From positions 186,001-250,000 of the forward strand of contig NZ_JBKQWU010000001.1 in NCBI RefSeq assembly GCF_047275745.1: 64,000 bases of DNA. Reading direction: 5' to 3'. Under the pieces are notes generated by a model, which was given only the letters and a program-made list of their open reading frames with translations, made no database searches and was not told the origin of the DNA. A program made the translations under genes and the position numbers. The DNA is from Amaricoccus sp047275745. GTDB lineage: Bacteria > Pseudomonadota > Alphaproteobacteria > Rhodobacterales > Rhodobacteraceae. Below are positions 42,220-54,353 of the stretch, piece after piece (position 1 is the stretch's first letter; the number at the start of each line of letters is the position of its first letter).

Positions 42220-44763
42220 CTAATAGAGCCCCCCGCTCGACATCGAGCCCATCGACGGGTTGCTCGGCAGCGCGCGTTCCTGGCCGCGGACCTGCACGCG
42301 CTCGATCTGCGACTGCGCCGCGCCGTCGTAGAGCGGCACGTCCGCGCTCATCCGCCAGCCGCCGTCGACCAGATCGCCATAGCCGCCGACGACGGTCTGC
42401 TGGCCGTCGCGGATGTACTCAGCCTGCACCATGTCGCCGCTCGCATTATCCGCGAGCCGCTGGCCGCTGCGCCGGTCGATCTTGATGAAATAGCCGCCCT
42501 CCGGCACGTCCCATTTGACCGGCCCCTGCCCTTCCATCGCGACCTTCATGAATTCGACGAAGATCGGCGCGCAGAGAGTGCCGCCATAGGCGCTCGGTCC
42601 GAGCGGGCGCGGCGTGTCATAGCCCATGAAGCAGCCGGCGACGAGGCGCGGGGAGTAGCCGATGAACCAGACGTCCTTGGCCTCGTTGGTGGTTCCGGTC
42701 TTGCCGGCGAGGTTCAGCCCCATCTTTCCGACCGTCGCCGCCGAGGTGCCGCGCGCCGCCGCGCCCTGGAGCATCGAGTTGATCTGGTAATCGGTGATCG
42801 GGTCGAGCAGCCGCTGCGCGTCGGTACGGATGACGGGCTGCGTCGCCGGGGTCACGCCGGGACCCTGGCAATCCTCGCAAGCGCGCTGGTCATGGCGGTA
42901 GATCGTGTCGCCGTAGCGGTCCTGTACCCGGTCCACCAGCGTCGGCTCGACCTTCAGCCCACCGTTCGCAAGTTCGGCATAGGCGGTCACCATCTTGTAG
43001 AGCGTCGTCTCGCCCGCGCCGAGCGAATAGCTCAGGAGTTCCGGCATGTTCTCGTAGATGCCGAAGTCATGCGCGTATTCGGCGACCGTGTGCATGCCGA
43101 CCTGCTGCGCCATGCGAACGGTCATCAGGTTGCGCGACTGTTCGAGGCCGGTTCGCATCGGCGTCGGGCCATAGTAGCGGTTGCTCGAATTTTCGGGCTT
43201 CCAGAGCCCTTCCGGTGTCGCCACCTCGATCGGCGCGTCGAGCACGATCGTCGCCGGGCTGTAGCCGTTGTCGAGGGCGGCCGCGTAGACGAAGGGCTTG
43301 AAGGACGAGCCCGGCTGGCGCAGCGCCTGGGTCGCGCGGTTGAAGACGCTCGACTGGTAGGAGAACCCGCCCTGCATCGCGAGGACGCGGCCCGTCTGGG
43401 TGTCCATCGCCATGAAGCCGCCCTGGATCTCGGGGATCTGGCGGTATGACCAGCGCGTGCCGGAGTCGGTGGTGACCTGCCGTACCAGAACGACATCGCC
43501 GACGGCGAGGATGTCGGAGATGCCGGATGGCTCGCGCAGCCGGCCGTTGTCGCTCCGGACCCGCGCCCAGCTCACATCGGAGAACGGCAGGAAGTTGCCG
43601 TCCTCGCCCTCCTCGACGCCTTCGATGCCGATCCGCGCCGAGCGATCGCCGACTTCGAGCACGACCGCCGGGCGCCAGCCCGCGATGTCGCGCGGCACCT
43701 GCGTGGCGGAGAGCGCCGCGCGCCAGCCGGCTTCGGTCGAGAGGTCGGTCGCGGCCGGATCGATCGTGGCGAGCGGCCCGCGGTAGACCTTCAGGCCGCG
43801 GTCGTAGCTCTCCAGCCCGTCGCGCAGGGCCTGCGCCGCCGCCGACTGCAGCTCCGGATTGACGGTCGCGCGGATGCTGAGGCCCCCGGTGAAGAGCTGG
43901 TCATCGCCGAATTTCGCCGAGAGCTGGCGGCGGATCTCGTCGGTGAAGTAGTCGCGCGGCGGCATGCGGTTCCGGCCCGAGGGAATGTCGCCGCCCTGGA
44001 CCGTCACCAGGTCCTGCGCCTTGGCCACATCCGCGTCCTCGCGGGTGATGTAGCCATTCTCCGCCATCTGATCGAGCACGTAGTTTCGCCGCGCGACCGC
44101 CCGGTCCTTGGCCCGAACCGGATGCAGCACGCTCGGCGCCTGCGGCAGCGCGGCGAGATAGGCCATCTCGGCGAGGCTCAGCTGGTCGAGCGGCTTGTTG
44201 AAATAGACCTCGGCCGCCGCCGTGACGCCGTAGGAGTTCTGCCCCAGAAAGATCTCGTTGAGATAAAGTTCGAGGATCTGGTCCTTCTCCAGCGTTTGTT
44301 CCAGCCGCGTGGCGAGGATGATTTCCTTGATCTTGCGCTCGCCCGAGCGGTCGCCGGTCAGAAGGAAGTTCTTCATCACCTGCTGCGTGATCGTCGAGGC
44401 GCCCCTGAGCCGCCCGCCCTGCGCCGCTTCATAGATCGCCGCCGCGATGCCGCGCGGATCGAAGCCCCGATGGTGATAGAAGTTCTTGTCCTCGGCGCTG
44501 ATGAAGGCGTCCTTCACCAGATCGGGGATCTCGTAGATCGGCGTGAAGACCCGGCGTTCGCGGGCGAATTCGTCCATGACATAGCCTTCGCCGGAGTAGA
44601 TCCGGCTCAGGGTCGGAGGCTCGTAATTCGCGAGCTGCTGGTAGTCGGGAAGATCGCGCCCGTAGATCACGAAGAGCGCGGCGAGGCCGACGAGGCCGAC
44701 GACGGCGCCGATCGCCAGCCAGCTGAACACCAGTCCGAAGAACCTGAAGATGACACGGAGCAC
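42220..44763 (-). CDS. mrcA: Penicillin-binding protein 1A (bifunctional)
   Basis: A class A PBP that polymerises glycan strands and cross-links peptides in the periplasm. The 847 residues have an N-terminal membrane anchor (about 5-33) and a GT51 domain with the catalytic Glu91 in EDKNFYHHRG. The ASTITQQVMKN motif and an OB-like linker follow. The transpeptidase domain has the active Ser in GSSFKPF near residue 485 and the KTGTTNEAKD motif near 690. The order PBP1A-amidase-rne is conserved in related bacteria. Confidence 0.95.
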   Translation of the reverse strand: MLRVIFRFFGLVFSWLAIGAVVGLVGLAALFVIYGRDLPDYQQLANYEPPTLSRIYSGEGYVMDEFARERRVFTPIYEIPDLVKDAFISAEDKNFYHHRGFDPRGIAAAIYEAAQGGRLRGASTITQQVMKNFLLTGDRSGERKIKEIILATRLEQTLEKDQILELYLNEIFLGQNSYGVTAAAEVYFNKPLDQLSLAEMAYLAALPQAPSVLHPVRAKDRAVARRNYVLDQMAENGYITREDADVAKAQDLVTVQGGDIPSGRNRMPPRDYFTDEIRRQLSAKFGDDQLFTGGLSIRATVNPELQSAAAQALRDGLESYDRGLKVYRGPLATIDPAATDLSTEAGWRAALSATQVPRDIAGWRPAVVLEVGDRSARIGIEGVEEGEDGNFLPFSDVSWARVRSDNGRLREPSGISDILAVGDVVLVRQVTTDSGTRWSYRQIPEIQGGFMAMDTQTGRVLAMQGGFSYQSSVFNRATQALRQPGSSFKPFVYAAALDNGYSPATIVLDAPIEVATPEGLWKPENSSNRYYGPTPMRTGLEQSRNLMTVRMAQQVGMHTVAEYAHDFGIYENMPELLSYSLGAGETTLYKMVTAYAELANGGLKVEPTLVDRVQDRYGDTIYRHDQRACEDCQGPGVTPATQPVIRTDAQRLLDPITDYQINSMLQGAAARGTSAATVGKMGLNLAGKTGTTNEAKDVWFIGYSPRLVAGCFMGYDTPRPLGPSAYGGTLCAPIFVEFMKVAMEGQGPVKWDVPEGGYFIKIDRRSGQRLADNASGDMVQAEYIRDGQQTVVGGYGDLVDGGWRMSADVPLYDGAAQSQIERVQVRGQERALPSNPSMGSMSSGGLY

Positions 44764-44863
44764 GATTCGAAGCCCTACGAGGATACCGGTGACCGGCGCA
44801 CCTTATCCGTCCGGCCGCCTTGCGTCAAAAGACCGCCCGGGCGGAAATCCGCCCCGGGGACGG

Positions 44864-46162
44864 TCACTTCCGCGTCAACGGACCACCGGACTGCGCCCAG
44901 GCCACCAGTTCGGCCGCGATCGCCCGCGCCGCGCGGACGCGCCATTCGGGCGAGACGAGGTTCGCCCGATCCGCCGCGTTCGACAGGAATCCCAGTTCGA
45001 GCAGCGCCGCGGGCACGTCCGGGACGCGGAGCACCTGGAAGTTCGCCGATTGCAGCGGCGCCTGCGTTCCGCCCCCGATGACCCGCGCCAACCCGTCGGA
45101 GAGCGCGCGCGCGAGTTCGATGGAGCGCGCCTGGGCCTCGGTTCGCAAGACGCTTTCGAGCGCCGAGCCCACCGGATCGGCCGCGTCGGGGATGAACGGT
45201 CCGCCTGCGGCGTCGGCCCGGTTCTCGACCGCCGCCCGCCGGCGCGCCTCGCTGCTCGACCCGCCTTCCGACAGCGTGAAGACGATCCCGCCCCGGGCCC
45301 GCGCATCCTCGATCGCGTTGACATGCACCGAGACGAAGGCCCGCGCGCCAAGCGACCGCGCGAGGGTCGCCCGGTCGGCGAGCGGCAGGAATGTGTCGGT
45401 CTCCCGGGTCATCTCCACCCGGAAACGCCCCGTGGCAGCGAGGGCGGCGCGCAATTCCCCGGAGAAGGCCAGCACCACGTCCTTCTCGGCCACCCCGTCG
45501 CGGAACGCGCCGGGATCGATCCCACCGTGGCCCGGATCGATCACGATCAGGAGCGGCTGGCCGGTTTCCCCCGGCCCCTGCCCGCCGACCACCACGCCGG
45601 GTGGCGGGCCCGAGCGCGCAGCGAATTCCTCGGCGCCGACACGGCTCAGGGTAAGCCGGAGTTCCCCCGCACGCATCTCCGCCGTCTCGAGTGCGAAGGG
45701 CCGGGCCAGTTCGAAGACGAGCCGCGCCCAGCCGGGCGGCGCCGGCACGGCCCTGACCGCGGTCACGCCTCGCGCGAGCCTCGCTTTCCCCGGATCGAAG
45801 CCGGAGACGCCAAGCCCCTCAAGATCAACGACGATCCGCGGCGGTTCGGTCAGCGTGAAGACCCGGAACGGAACCGCCGCGGCCACGCCGATCGAGGCGT
45901 CGAGACTCCAGCCGAAGCCGAGAAGGCTCCGCTTCACGGCGACCTGGTCGGCGCGAAGCTGGCCCGGCCGCGGCAAGGGAGCGTGACCTGCGCCCGGCCA
46001 GGCCCCGTCGGATCGGGCGGTCTCGGCCATCGCCGCCCAGGGCGACGCGCCGCCCGGAGGCGCCGCGGAGGCCGGACCCGGCGCCAGGGCGAGGAAGCCC
46101 GCGCACAAGCTCGCGTAGAGTCCGGCCGCGAGCGCGCGAAAGATAAACCCCAATTCCAGCAC
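44864..46162 (-). CDS. amiC: N-acetylmuramoyl-L-alanine amidase, AMIN + Amidase_3
   Basis: A periplasmic Zn amidase that splits septal peptidoglycan by cutting the peptide from muramic acid. A signal peptide of about 33 residues is followed by an AMIN targeting domain (about 60-165) and then the Amidase_3 catalytic domain: DPGHGGIDPGA (first Zn His), EKDVVLAFS (Zn Glu), SVHVNAIED (second Zn His) and LLELGFLSN (catalytic Glu). The GTG start at 46162 puts the signal peptide at the N-terminus; an ATG at 46225 would add 21 non-signal residues. The 432-residue protein is divergent from rne. Confidence 0.92.
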   Translation of the reverse strand: MLELGFIFRALAAGLYASLCAGFLALAPGPASAAPPGGASPWAAMAETARSDGAWPGAGHAPLPRPGQLRADQVAVKRSLLGFGWSLDASIGVAAAVPFRVFTLTEPPRIVVDLEGLGVSGFDPGKARLARGVTAVRAVPAPPGWARLVFELARPFALETAEMRAGELRLTLSRVGAEEFAARSGPPPGVVVGGQGPGETGQPLLIVIDPGHGGIDPGAFRDGVAEKDVVLAFSGELRAALAATGRFRVEMTRETDTFLPLADRATLARSLGARAFVSVHVNAIEDARARGGIVFTLSEGGSSSEARRRAAVENRADAAGGPFIPDAADPVGSALESVLRTEAQARSIELARALSDGLARVIGGGTQAPLQSANFQVLRVPDVPAALLELGFLSNAADRANLVSPEWRVRAARAIAAELVAWAQSGGPLTRK

Positions 46163-46225
46163 CTTAGCCCCGCCGTCCGGGCATGGGTCCGGACATGGTC
46201 TTCCTTTCGCTTGACAAAATACCAA

Positions 46226-46255
46226 TTGTCATTTGAGCGCCGCCATGCCTATTGT
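46226..46255 (+). promoter_or_regulatory. Candidate promoter for rne
   Basis: TTGTCA (46226-46231) and TATTGT (46250-46255) are 18 bases apart. A TTGACAA..TTGTCA inverted repeat (46211-46231) overlaps the -35, between rne and the divergent amidase. It would give a leader of about 360 bases, comparable to the long rne leader of E. coli. Confidence 0.4.
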
Positions 46256-46622
46256 GCAAGCTGAGGATCGGGTGAATGCCACACCCTGATCTGCTCGTAT
46301 TCGTCGCACGCTCGCGGCTTCGCGGAACAGCGCAGCGTTCCGGTCGACCCGGCAAATCGCGGCAGGCGTTCGCGCCAGACAGAGGAATTCCGCGGCCCAA
46401 AGCCCGGACAAGATTGGCCAAGCGTCCGCCAAAGGCGCCTGGCCGGAGAACGAACCGCGGTGACACGCGCAGGAACAGGACCGGTCCCATCGACAAGCCA
46501 CCCTTCGGTGCGCGGGAACCTGTTCCGTTGCCCTGACGCCACCGCGTCCCCCACAACAACACGAGAAACCGACGCCGCGCGCCCCCGGTCGCGGGCGCCG
46601 CGCGGCGTTCCCGAAAGATATC
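46256..46622 (+). other. Probable long 5' leader of rne, no gene
   Basis: The interval between the amidase start (46162) and rne holds no convincing coding frame. The likely leader is GC-rich and ends with a stable hairpin next to the start codon. rne leaders in other bacteria mediate feedback control by RNase E itself, so the same is possible here. Confidence 0.4.
46572..46608 (+). repeat. Hairpin just upstream of the rne start codon
   Basis: A perfect 10-bp GC-rich stem (46572-46581 and 46599-46608) with a 17-base loop that can itself pair (CCCG with CGGG) ends 14 bases before the rne ATG. The Shine-Dalgarno after it is weak (GAAAGA), so the hairpin may affect ribosome access. Confidence 0.6.
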
Positions 46623-50207
<3,585 letters not shown>

Positions 50208-50228
50208 CCGGCCACCTGCGGCAACGCC

Positions 50229-50270
50229 GCGGGGTCGCGGCGAAGCGCCCTGGCTTCGCCGCGACCCCGC
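50229..50270. terminator. Bidirectional terminator between rne and the aminotransferase gene
   Basis: A perfect 18-bp inverted repeat (50229-50246 and 50253-50270) with a 6-base loop lies between the two convergent genes, with partial extension of the stem outward (ACCTG..CAGGT). No clear T run follows on either side, so it may act as an mRNA 3' end stabiliser or intrinsic terminator for both. Confidence 0.75.
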
Positions 50271-50295
50271 GCCACAGGTCAGCGCCCGGCTTTGG

Positions 50296-51435
50296 TCAGC
50301 GGCGCGACCACTCCCGCAGCCGGCGGAGTCCCTCGGCGATATCCTCGGTCGAGCGCGCATAGGAGAAGCGCAGCGTTCCCGCGCCGCGGCGCGGATCGAA
50401 ATCGAGCCCCGGCGTGACGGCCACCCCCGCTTCCTTCAGAATTCTCGCCGAGAGCGCGCGGCTGTCCTCGCCGCGATCGCTCACGTCGGCGTAGATGTAG
50501 AACGCCCCGTCCGGCGGCGCGATGCGTCCGAAACCCGCCCCGGGCAGCTCCGCCAGCATGAGATCCCGGTTGGCGCGGTAGGTCGCCAGATTGGCTTCGA
50601 GCTCGCCGCCGGCGTCCATCGCGGCGAGCGCGGCGACCTGGCTCACATGCGGGGCGCAGATGAACATGTTCTGCGCCAGCCGCTCGACCTTGCGGACATG
50701 GGCCTCGGGGACCACCATCCAGCCGATCCGCCATCCCGTCATCGAGAAGTATTTCGAAAACGAGTTGATCACGTAGACCTCGTCGCTCACTTCGAGCGCC
50801 GTCACCGCGCGGGCGCCGTACTGGATGCCGTGATAGATCTCGTCCGAGATGAAGGCGATGCCGCGCGCCGCCGCCGCCTCGATCAGGGCGGAGAGCGCGG
50901 GTCTGTCGAGCATGGTGCCGGTGGGATTGGCCGGGCTCGCGATCAGGACGCCCGCGAGATCGTCGCGGTCGAGATCGGCGGGCACGGGCTGGAAGCGGTT
51001 CTCCGCCCGGGTCTCGATCCCGACCGGAACGAGGCTCAGCGATTTCAGGATGTTGCGATAGCTGGGATAGCCCGGCTCGCCGATCGCCACCTTCTCGCCC
51101 GCCTCGAAGAGCGCGGTGAAGGCGAGCAGGAAGGCGGCCGAGGACCCGGCCGTCACCACCACCCGCGCCGGATCGAGATCGACGCCGTACCATTCGCCAT
51201 AGAGCCGCGCGATGCGCGCGCGCAGCGTCGGCAGGCCGAGCGCCACGGTATAGCCGAGCGGACCGTTGCCGAGCGCATGCCCGAGCGCCTTGAGCGCGGT
51301 GGCCGGCGCGGGCGTGCCAGGCTGCCCGACCTCCATATGGATGATCGACCGTCCGAGGGCCTCCTCGGCCCGGGCCGCCTCCATCACATCCATCACAATG
51401 AAAGGATCGACCTCGCCCCGGCTTGAACTGCGCAC
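50296..51435 (-). CDS. PLP-dependent aminotransferase class I/II
   Basis: A 379-residue fold type I aminotransferase. Motifs are PGYPSYRNILKSL, SPANPTGTML (substrate Asn), ISDEIYHGIQYG (PLP-binding Asp/Tyr), and the catalytic Lys in SFSKYFSMTGWRIGW. The GTG start at 51435 has AGGAG about 7 bases upstream; the protein begins VRSSSRGEVDPFIVMDVM. Substrate (aspartate, aromatic or other) is not deducible. It lies head-to-head with the M48 protease gene, 64 bases away. Confidence 0.9.
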   Translation of the reverse strand: MRSSSRGEVDPFIVMDVMEAARAEEALGRSIIHMEVGQPGTPAPATALKALGHALGNGPLGYTVALGLPTLRARIARLYGEWYGVDLDPARVVVTAGSSAAFLLAFTALFEAGEKVAIGEPGYPSYRNILKSLSLVPVGIETRAENRFQPVPADLDRDDLAGVLIASPANPTGTMLDRPALSALIEAAAARGIAFISDEIYHGIQYGARAVTALEVSDEVYVINSFSKYFSMTGWRIGWMVVPEAHVRKVERLAQNMFICAPHVSQVAALAAMDAGGELEANLATYRANRDLMLAELPGAGFGRIAPPDGAFYIYADVSDRGEDSRALSARILKEAGVAVTPGLDFDPRRGAGTLRFSYARSTEDIAEGLRRLREWSRR

Positions 51436-51499
51436 TGCGACTCTCCTACGCTTCCGCTCGAACAAGCCCCCCATGGGCCATGAAACGCGACAAGGCGCA

Positions 51500-52915
51500 A
51501 TGGAGGCGCATTTGACCGGGCTCCTTCGAACCGGCGCGGCGTTCGTTCTCGGCTGTGTCCTGAGTGTCGCGGGACTGAACTTCGCAAGCCTGAGCCTCCC
51601 GGGCCTTGATGTCACGGGCCTGAACTTCGCGGGCCCCGCCGTCGCCGCGGACGGCCCGATCTTCATCCGCGACGCGGAGATCGAATCGACACTGCGCCGC
51701 GTCGCCGACCCGATCCTTCGCGCGGCGGGGGTCACACCAGCGACGACCGACCTCTACCTGATCCGGGATCAGGAGATGAACGCCTTCGTCGCGAACGGAC
51801 AGAACATCTTCCTCCACACGGGCATGATCACCCGCCTCGCGACCATCGACCAGTTGCGCGGCGTCATCGCGCATGAGACCGCCCATATCGTCGGCGGCCA
51901 TCTCGCCCGGCGCGGACAGGCGATGACCGGCGGCCGCAACATCATGCTGCTCGGGATGCTCGGCGCGGCCGCCGCCGGGGTCGCGGGCGCGCCCGATGCC
52001 AGCGTCGCCATCGCCGCCGGCAGCCAGCAGGTCGCGACGCGCGACATGCTCGCCTTCACGCGCGGCGAGGAGGCGGCGGCGGATCAGGCGGGCGTGCGCT
52101 ATGTCGCGGCGGCGGGGGGCGATGCCTCGGCCGTGCTCGACGTGCTCCGTACTCTGCGGGGGCAACAGGCGCTCCTGAGCGGACAGACGGATCCCTATGC
52201 CCAGACCCACCCGCTGTCCTCCGAGCGCATCACGATGCTCCGGGAGAAGATCGCGACGCTGCCCAGGGGCGAACCGCCGAGCGCGGAGGAGGTCTACTGG
52301 TACGACCGGATGGTCACGAAGCTCGACGCCTTCCTCGACCGCCCGAGCCAGACGCTGCGCGATCATCCGCCCTCCGACCAGTCGGAAATGGCCAGGCTCG
52401 CGCGCGCCATCGCCTACCACCGACAGCCCGATCTGGCGCGGGCGGGGCACGAGATGGACGCGCTGATCGCCATGCGGCCCGACGATCCCTTCTATATCGA
52501 GCTCAAGGGCCAGTTCCTGCTGGAGATCGGCAAGGCCGGCGAAGCGGTCGCGACCTATCGCCGCGCGGCGGAGCTCGCCCCGAAGGAAGCGCTGATCCTC
52601 TCGGGGCTCGGGCGGGCGCTTCTCAACACCGAGGCACCCGGGGCGACCGAGGAGGCCCGCGACGTTCTGGTCCGCTCCACGCGCCTCGACGGACGCAATT
52701 CCGACGCGCTCCGCGACCTCGCGCTGGCGGAGGCGCGGCTCGGCAACGAAGGCGAGGCCGCGCTCGCCACCGCCGAGCGGTTCGCAATGACGGGCACGGC
52801 GCGCGATGTGCTGCGCAACGCCACCCGCGCCGCCGACCTGCTTCCCGTCGGCTCCCCGGGGTGGCGGCGGGCGCAGGATATGATAACGATCGCGCGGCGC
52901 GCGCTGAGACGATGA
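51500..52915 (+). CDS. M48 family metalloprotease with TPR domain (BepA-like)
   Basis: A 471-residue exported protein. After a signal peptide (about residues 1-49, including a curious GLNFASLSLPGLDVTGLNFAG stretch) comes an M48 Zn protease domain with HETAH (His125, Glu126, His129) and the third ligand Glu191 in EEAAAD. The C-terminal third has TPR-like repeats (FYIELKGQFLLEIGKAGEAVATYRRAAELAPKEAL). This is the BepA plan, a periplasmic quality-control protease for outer-membrane proteins. The ATG at 51500 was preferred over 51473. It overlaps no other gene. Confidence 0.9.
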   Translation: MEAHLTGLLRTGAAFVLGCVLSVAGLNFASLSLPGLDVTGLNFAGPAVAADGPIFIRDAEIESTLRRVADPILRAAGVTPATTDLYLIRDQEMNAFVANGQNIFLHTGMITRLATIDQLRGVIAHETAHIVGGHLARRGQAMTGGRNIMLLGMLGAAAAGVAGAPDASVAIAAGSQQVATRDMLAFTRGEEAAADQAGVRYVAAAGGDASAVLDVLRTLRGQQALLSGQTDPYAQTHPLSSERITMLREKIATLPRGEPPSAEEVYWYDRMVTKLDAFLDRPSQTLRDHPPSDQSEMARLARAIAYHRQPDLARAGHEMDALIAMRPDDPFYIELKGQFLLEIGKAGEAVATYRRAAELAPKEALILSGLGRALLNTEAPGATEEARDVLVRSTRLDGRNSDALRDLALAEARLGNEGEAALATAERFAMTGTARDVLRNATRAADLLPVGSPGWRRAQDMITIARRALRR

Positions 52916-52925
52916 GGTACCCCCG

Positions 52926-53696
52926 ATGCGAAACATGATCCTGGCCCTCCTGCCCCTCGCCGCCCTGCTGGCCGCGCCCGTCGCGCATGCTCAAGGCGGA
53001 GGGGATCAGGCGGGCGTCGAGATGACGGTCGCGGAGCGCGACGCCTTCCGCGCGGAGGTTCGCGACTATCTGCTCGAAAATCCCGAGATCCTGAACGAGA
53101 TGGTGAAAATCCTCGACGAGCGGCAGAAGGCCCGGACCTCGCAGACCGATCAGCAGCTGGTCGCGGCGAACGCCGACGAGCTTTTCAACGACGGCTATTC
53201 CTGGGTGACGGGCAACCCGGAGGCCGATTTCACGGTGGTGGAGTTCCTCGACTATCAGTGCGGCTATTGCCGCAAGGCGATGCCCGAGGTGACGGAGCTT
53301 CTCGAAAGTGACGGCCAGATCCGCATGATCGTGAAGGATTTTCCGATCCTCGGCCCCGGCTCCGAACTCGCCGCCCGCGCGGTGACGGCGGCGATGATCA
53401 CCGGCGGCCCCGAAGCCTATGAGCGGCTCCACGATGTCCTCATGACGGCGAAGGGCCAGATCGCCGACGAGAGCCTCGACCGGGTGCTGCGCGAGGCCGA
53501 TCTCGACCCCGACACGATCCGTCCCGCGATGGAGGACCCCGAGGTAGATCGCCGGATCGACCGCAACCGCGCGCTCGCCCAGGAACTCGCGATCACCGGC
53601 ACGCCGACCTTCGTCTTCCAGACCGACATGGTGCGCGGCTACATCACGCTCGCGGACATGCGCCAGGTCGTCGAGGAGCTCCGCGGGACGGAATGA
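52926..53696 (+). CDS. DsbA-family thiol:disulfide oxidoreductase
   Basis: A 256-residue periplasmic protein with a signal peptide (about residues 1-22, cut near AHAQ) and a thioredoxin-like domain with the CxxC site Cys112-Gly-Tyr-Cys115 in FLDYQCGYCRKAMPE. The DsbA-type helical insert and the cis-Pro (GTPTFVF) near residue 230 follow. A N-terminal helical extension (about 32-75) is like those of Rhodobacteraceae DsbA-family or ScsC-like proteins. It starts 10 bases after the M48 gene, so both belong to an envelope quality-control operon. Confidence 0.92.
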   Translation: MRNMILALLPLAALLAAPVAHAQGGGDQAGVEMTVAERDAFRAEVRDYLLENPEILNEMVKILDERQKARTSQTDQQLVAANADELFNDGYSWVTGNPEADFTVVEFLDYQCGYCRKAMPEVTELLESDGQIRMIVKDFPILGPGSELAARAVTAAMITGGPEAYERLHDVLMTAKGQIADESLDRVLREADLDPDTIRPAMEDPEVDRRIDRNRALAQELAITGTPTFVFQTDMVRGYITLADMRQVVEELRGTE

Positions 53697-53821
53697 GGCC
53701 GGGGCGAGGTCCCGCCGGGCGCGCATTGGCGCTTTTCAGAGCCGCGCGCCCCGCCTATACACGGGAAAACGCTGAGAGAGCAGGCCGGTCGCTCCGGCTC
53801 CAATAATAAGCAGGGCAATCC

Positions 53822-54310
53822 ATGGCTATGAAACACCAGGAGTCGGACGTCGCCTTCATCAAGGCCCTGGCCGAGCTCCTGCGCGAGAACGACCTGACCG
53901 AGATCGAGGTCAGCCGCGAATACGGCGAGGATGATGCGCTGAACGTGCGCGTCGCGCGCCAGATCCAGGTCACCGCGGCGCCGGTCGTCCCGGTCGCTCC
54001 CGTGGCGGCGCAGCCGATCGTGCCGGCCGTGGTCGAGCAGGCCGCGGCGGCCGCGGTTTCCGATCCGGCGGAGGACCCCGGCGTCGTCGTCTCGCCCATG
54101 GTCGGCACGGTCTATCTTCAGGCCCAGCCCGGATCGCCCGCTTTCGTGAAGGTCGGCGACACGCTGGCGGAAGGTCAGACGATCCTGATCATCGAGGCGA
54201 TGAAGACCATGAACCAGATCCCGGCGCCGCGCGCCGGGCGGGTCAAACGGATTCTGGTCGAGGACGGCTCCCCGGTCGAATTCGGCGCCCCCTTGATCAT
54301 TCTCGAATGA
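53822..54310 (+). CDS. accB: Acetyl-CoA carboxylase biotin carboxyl carrier protein
   Basis: AccB carries the biotin that moves CO2 between AccC and the carboxyltransferase in fatty-acid synthesis. The 162-residue protein has an N-terminal helical segment, a Pro/Ala/Val-rich linker (about 52-80), and a C-terminal biotinyl domain with Lys128 in IIEAMKTMNQI. A weak promoter with TATACA at 53756 is possible. accC follows 43 bases downstream. A second in-frame ATG is at 53828. Confidence 0.96.
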   Translation: MAMKHQESDVAFIKALAELLRENDLTEIEVSREYGEDDALNVRVARQIQVTAAPVVPVAPVAAQPIVPAVVEQAAAAAVSDPAEDPGVVVSPMVGTVYLQAQPGSPAFVKVGDTLAEGQTILIIEAMKTMNQIPAPRAGRVKRILVEDGSPVEFGAPLIILE

Positions 54311-54353
54311 TGCCCGCCTCCCGGGGCAAGTCCAAGAACGCGAGGCGACAAGA

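Noticed and set aside
51560..51640. Repeat-like GLNFA/GLDVTGLNFAG stretch in the M48 protease resembling pentapeptide repeats
   Set aside because: Only two or three units lie around the signal peptide cleavage region. It is more likely low-complexity sequence.
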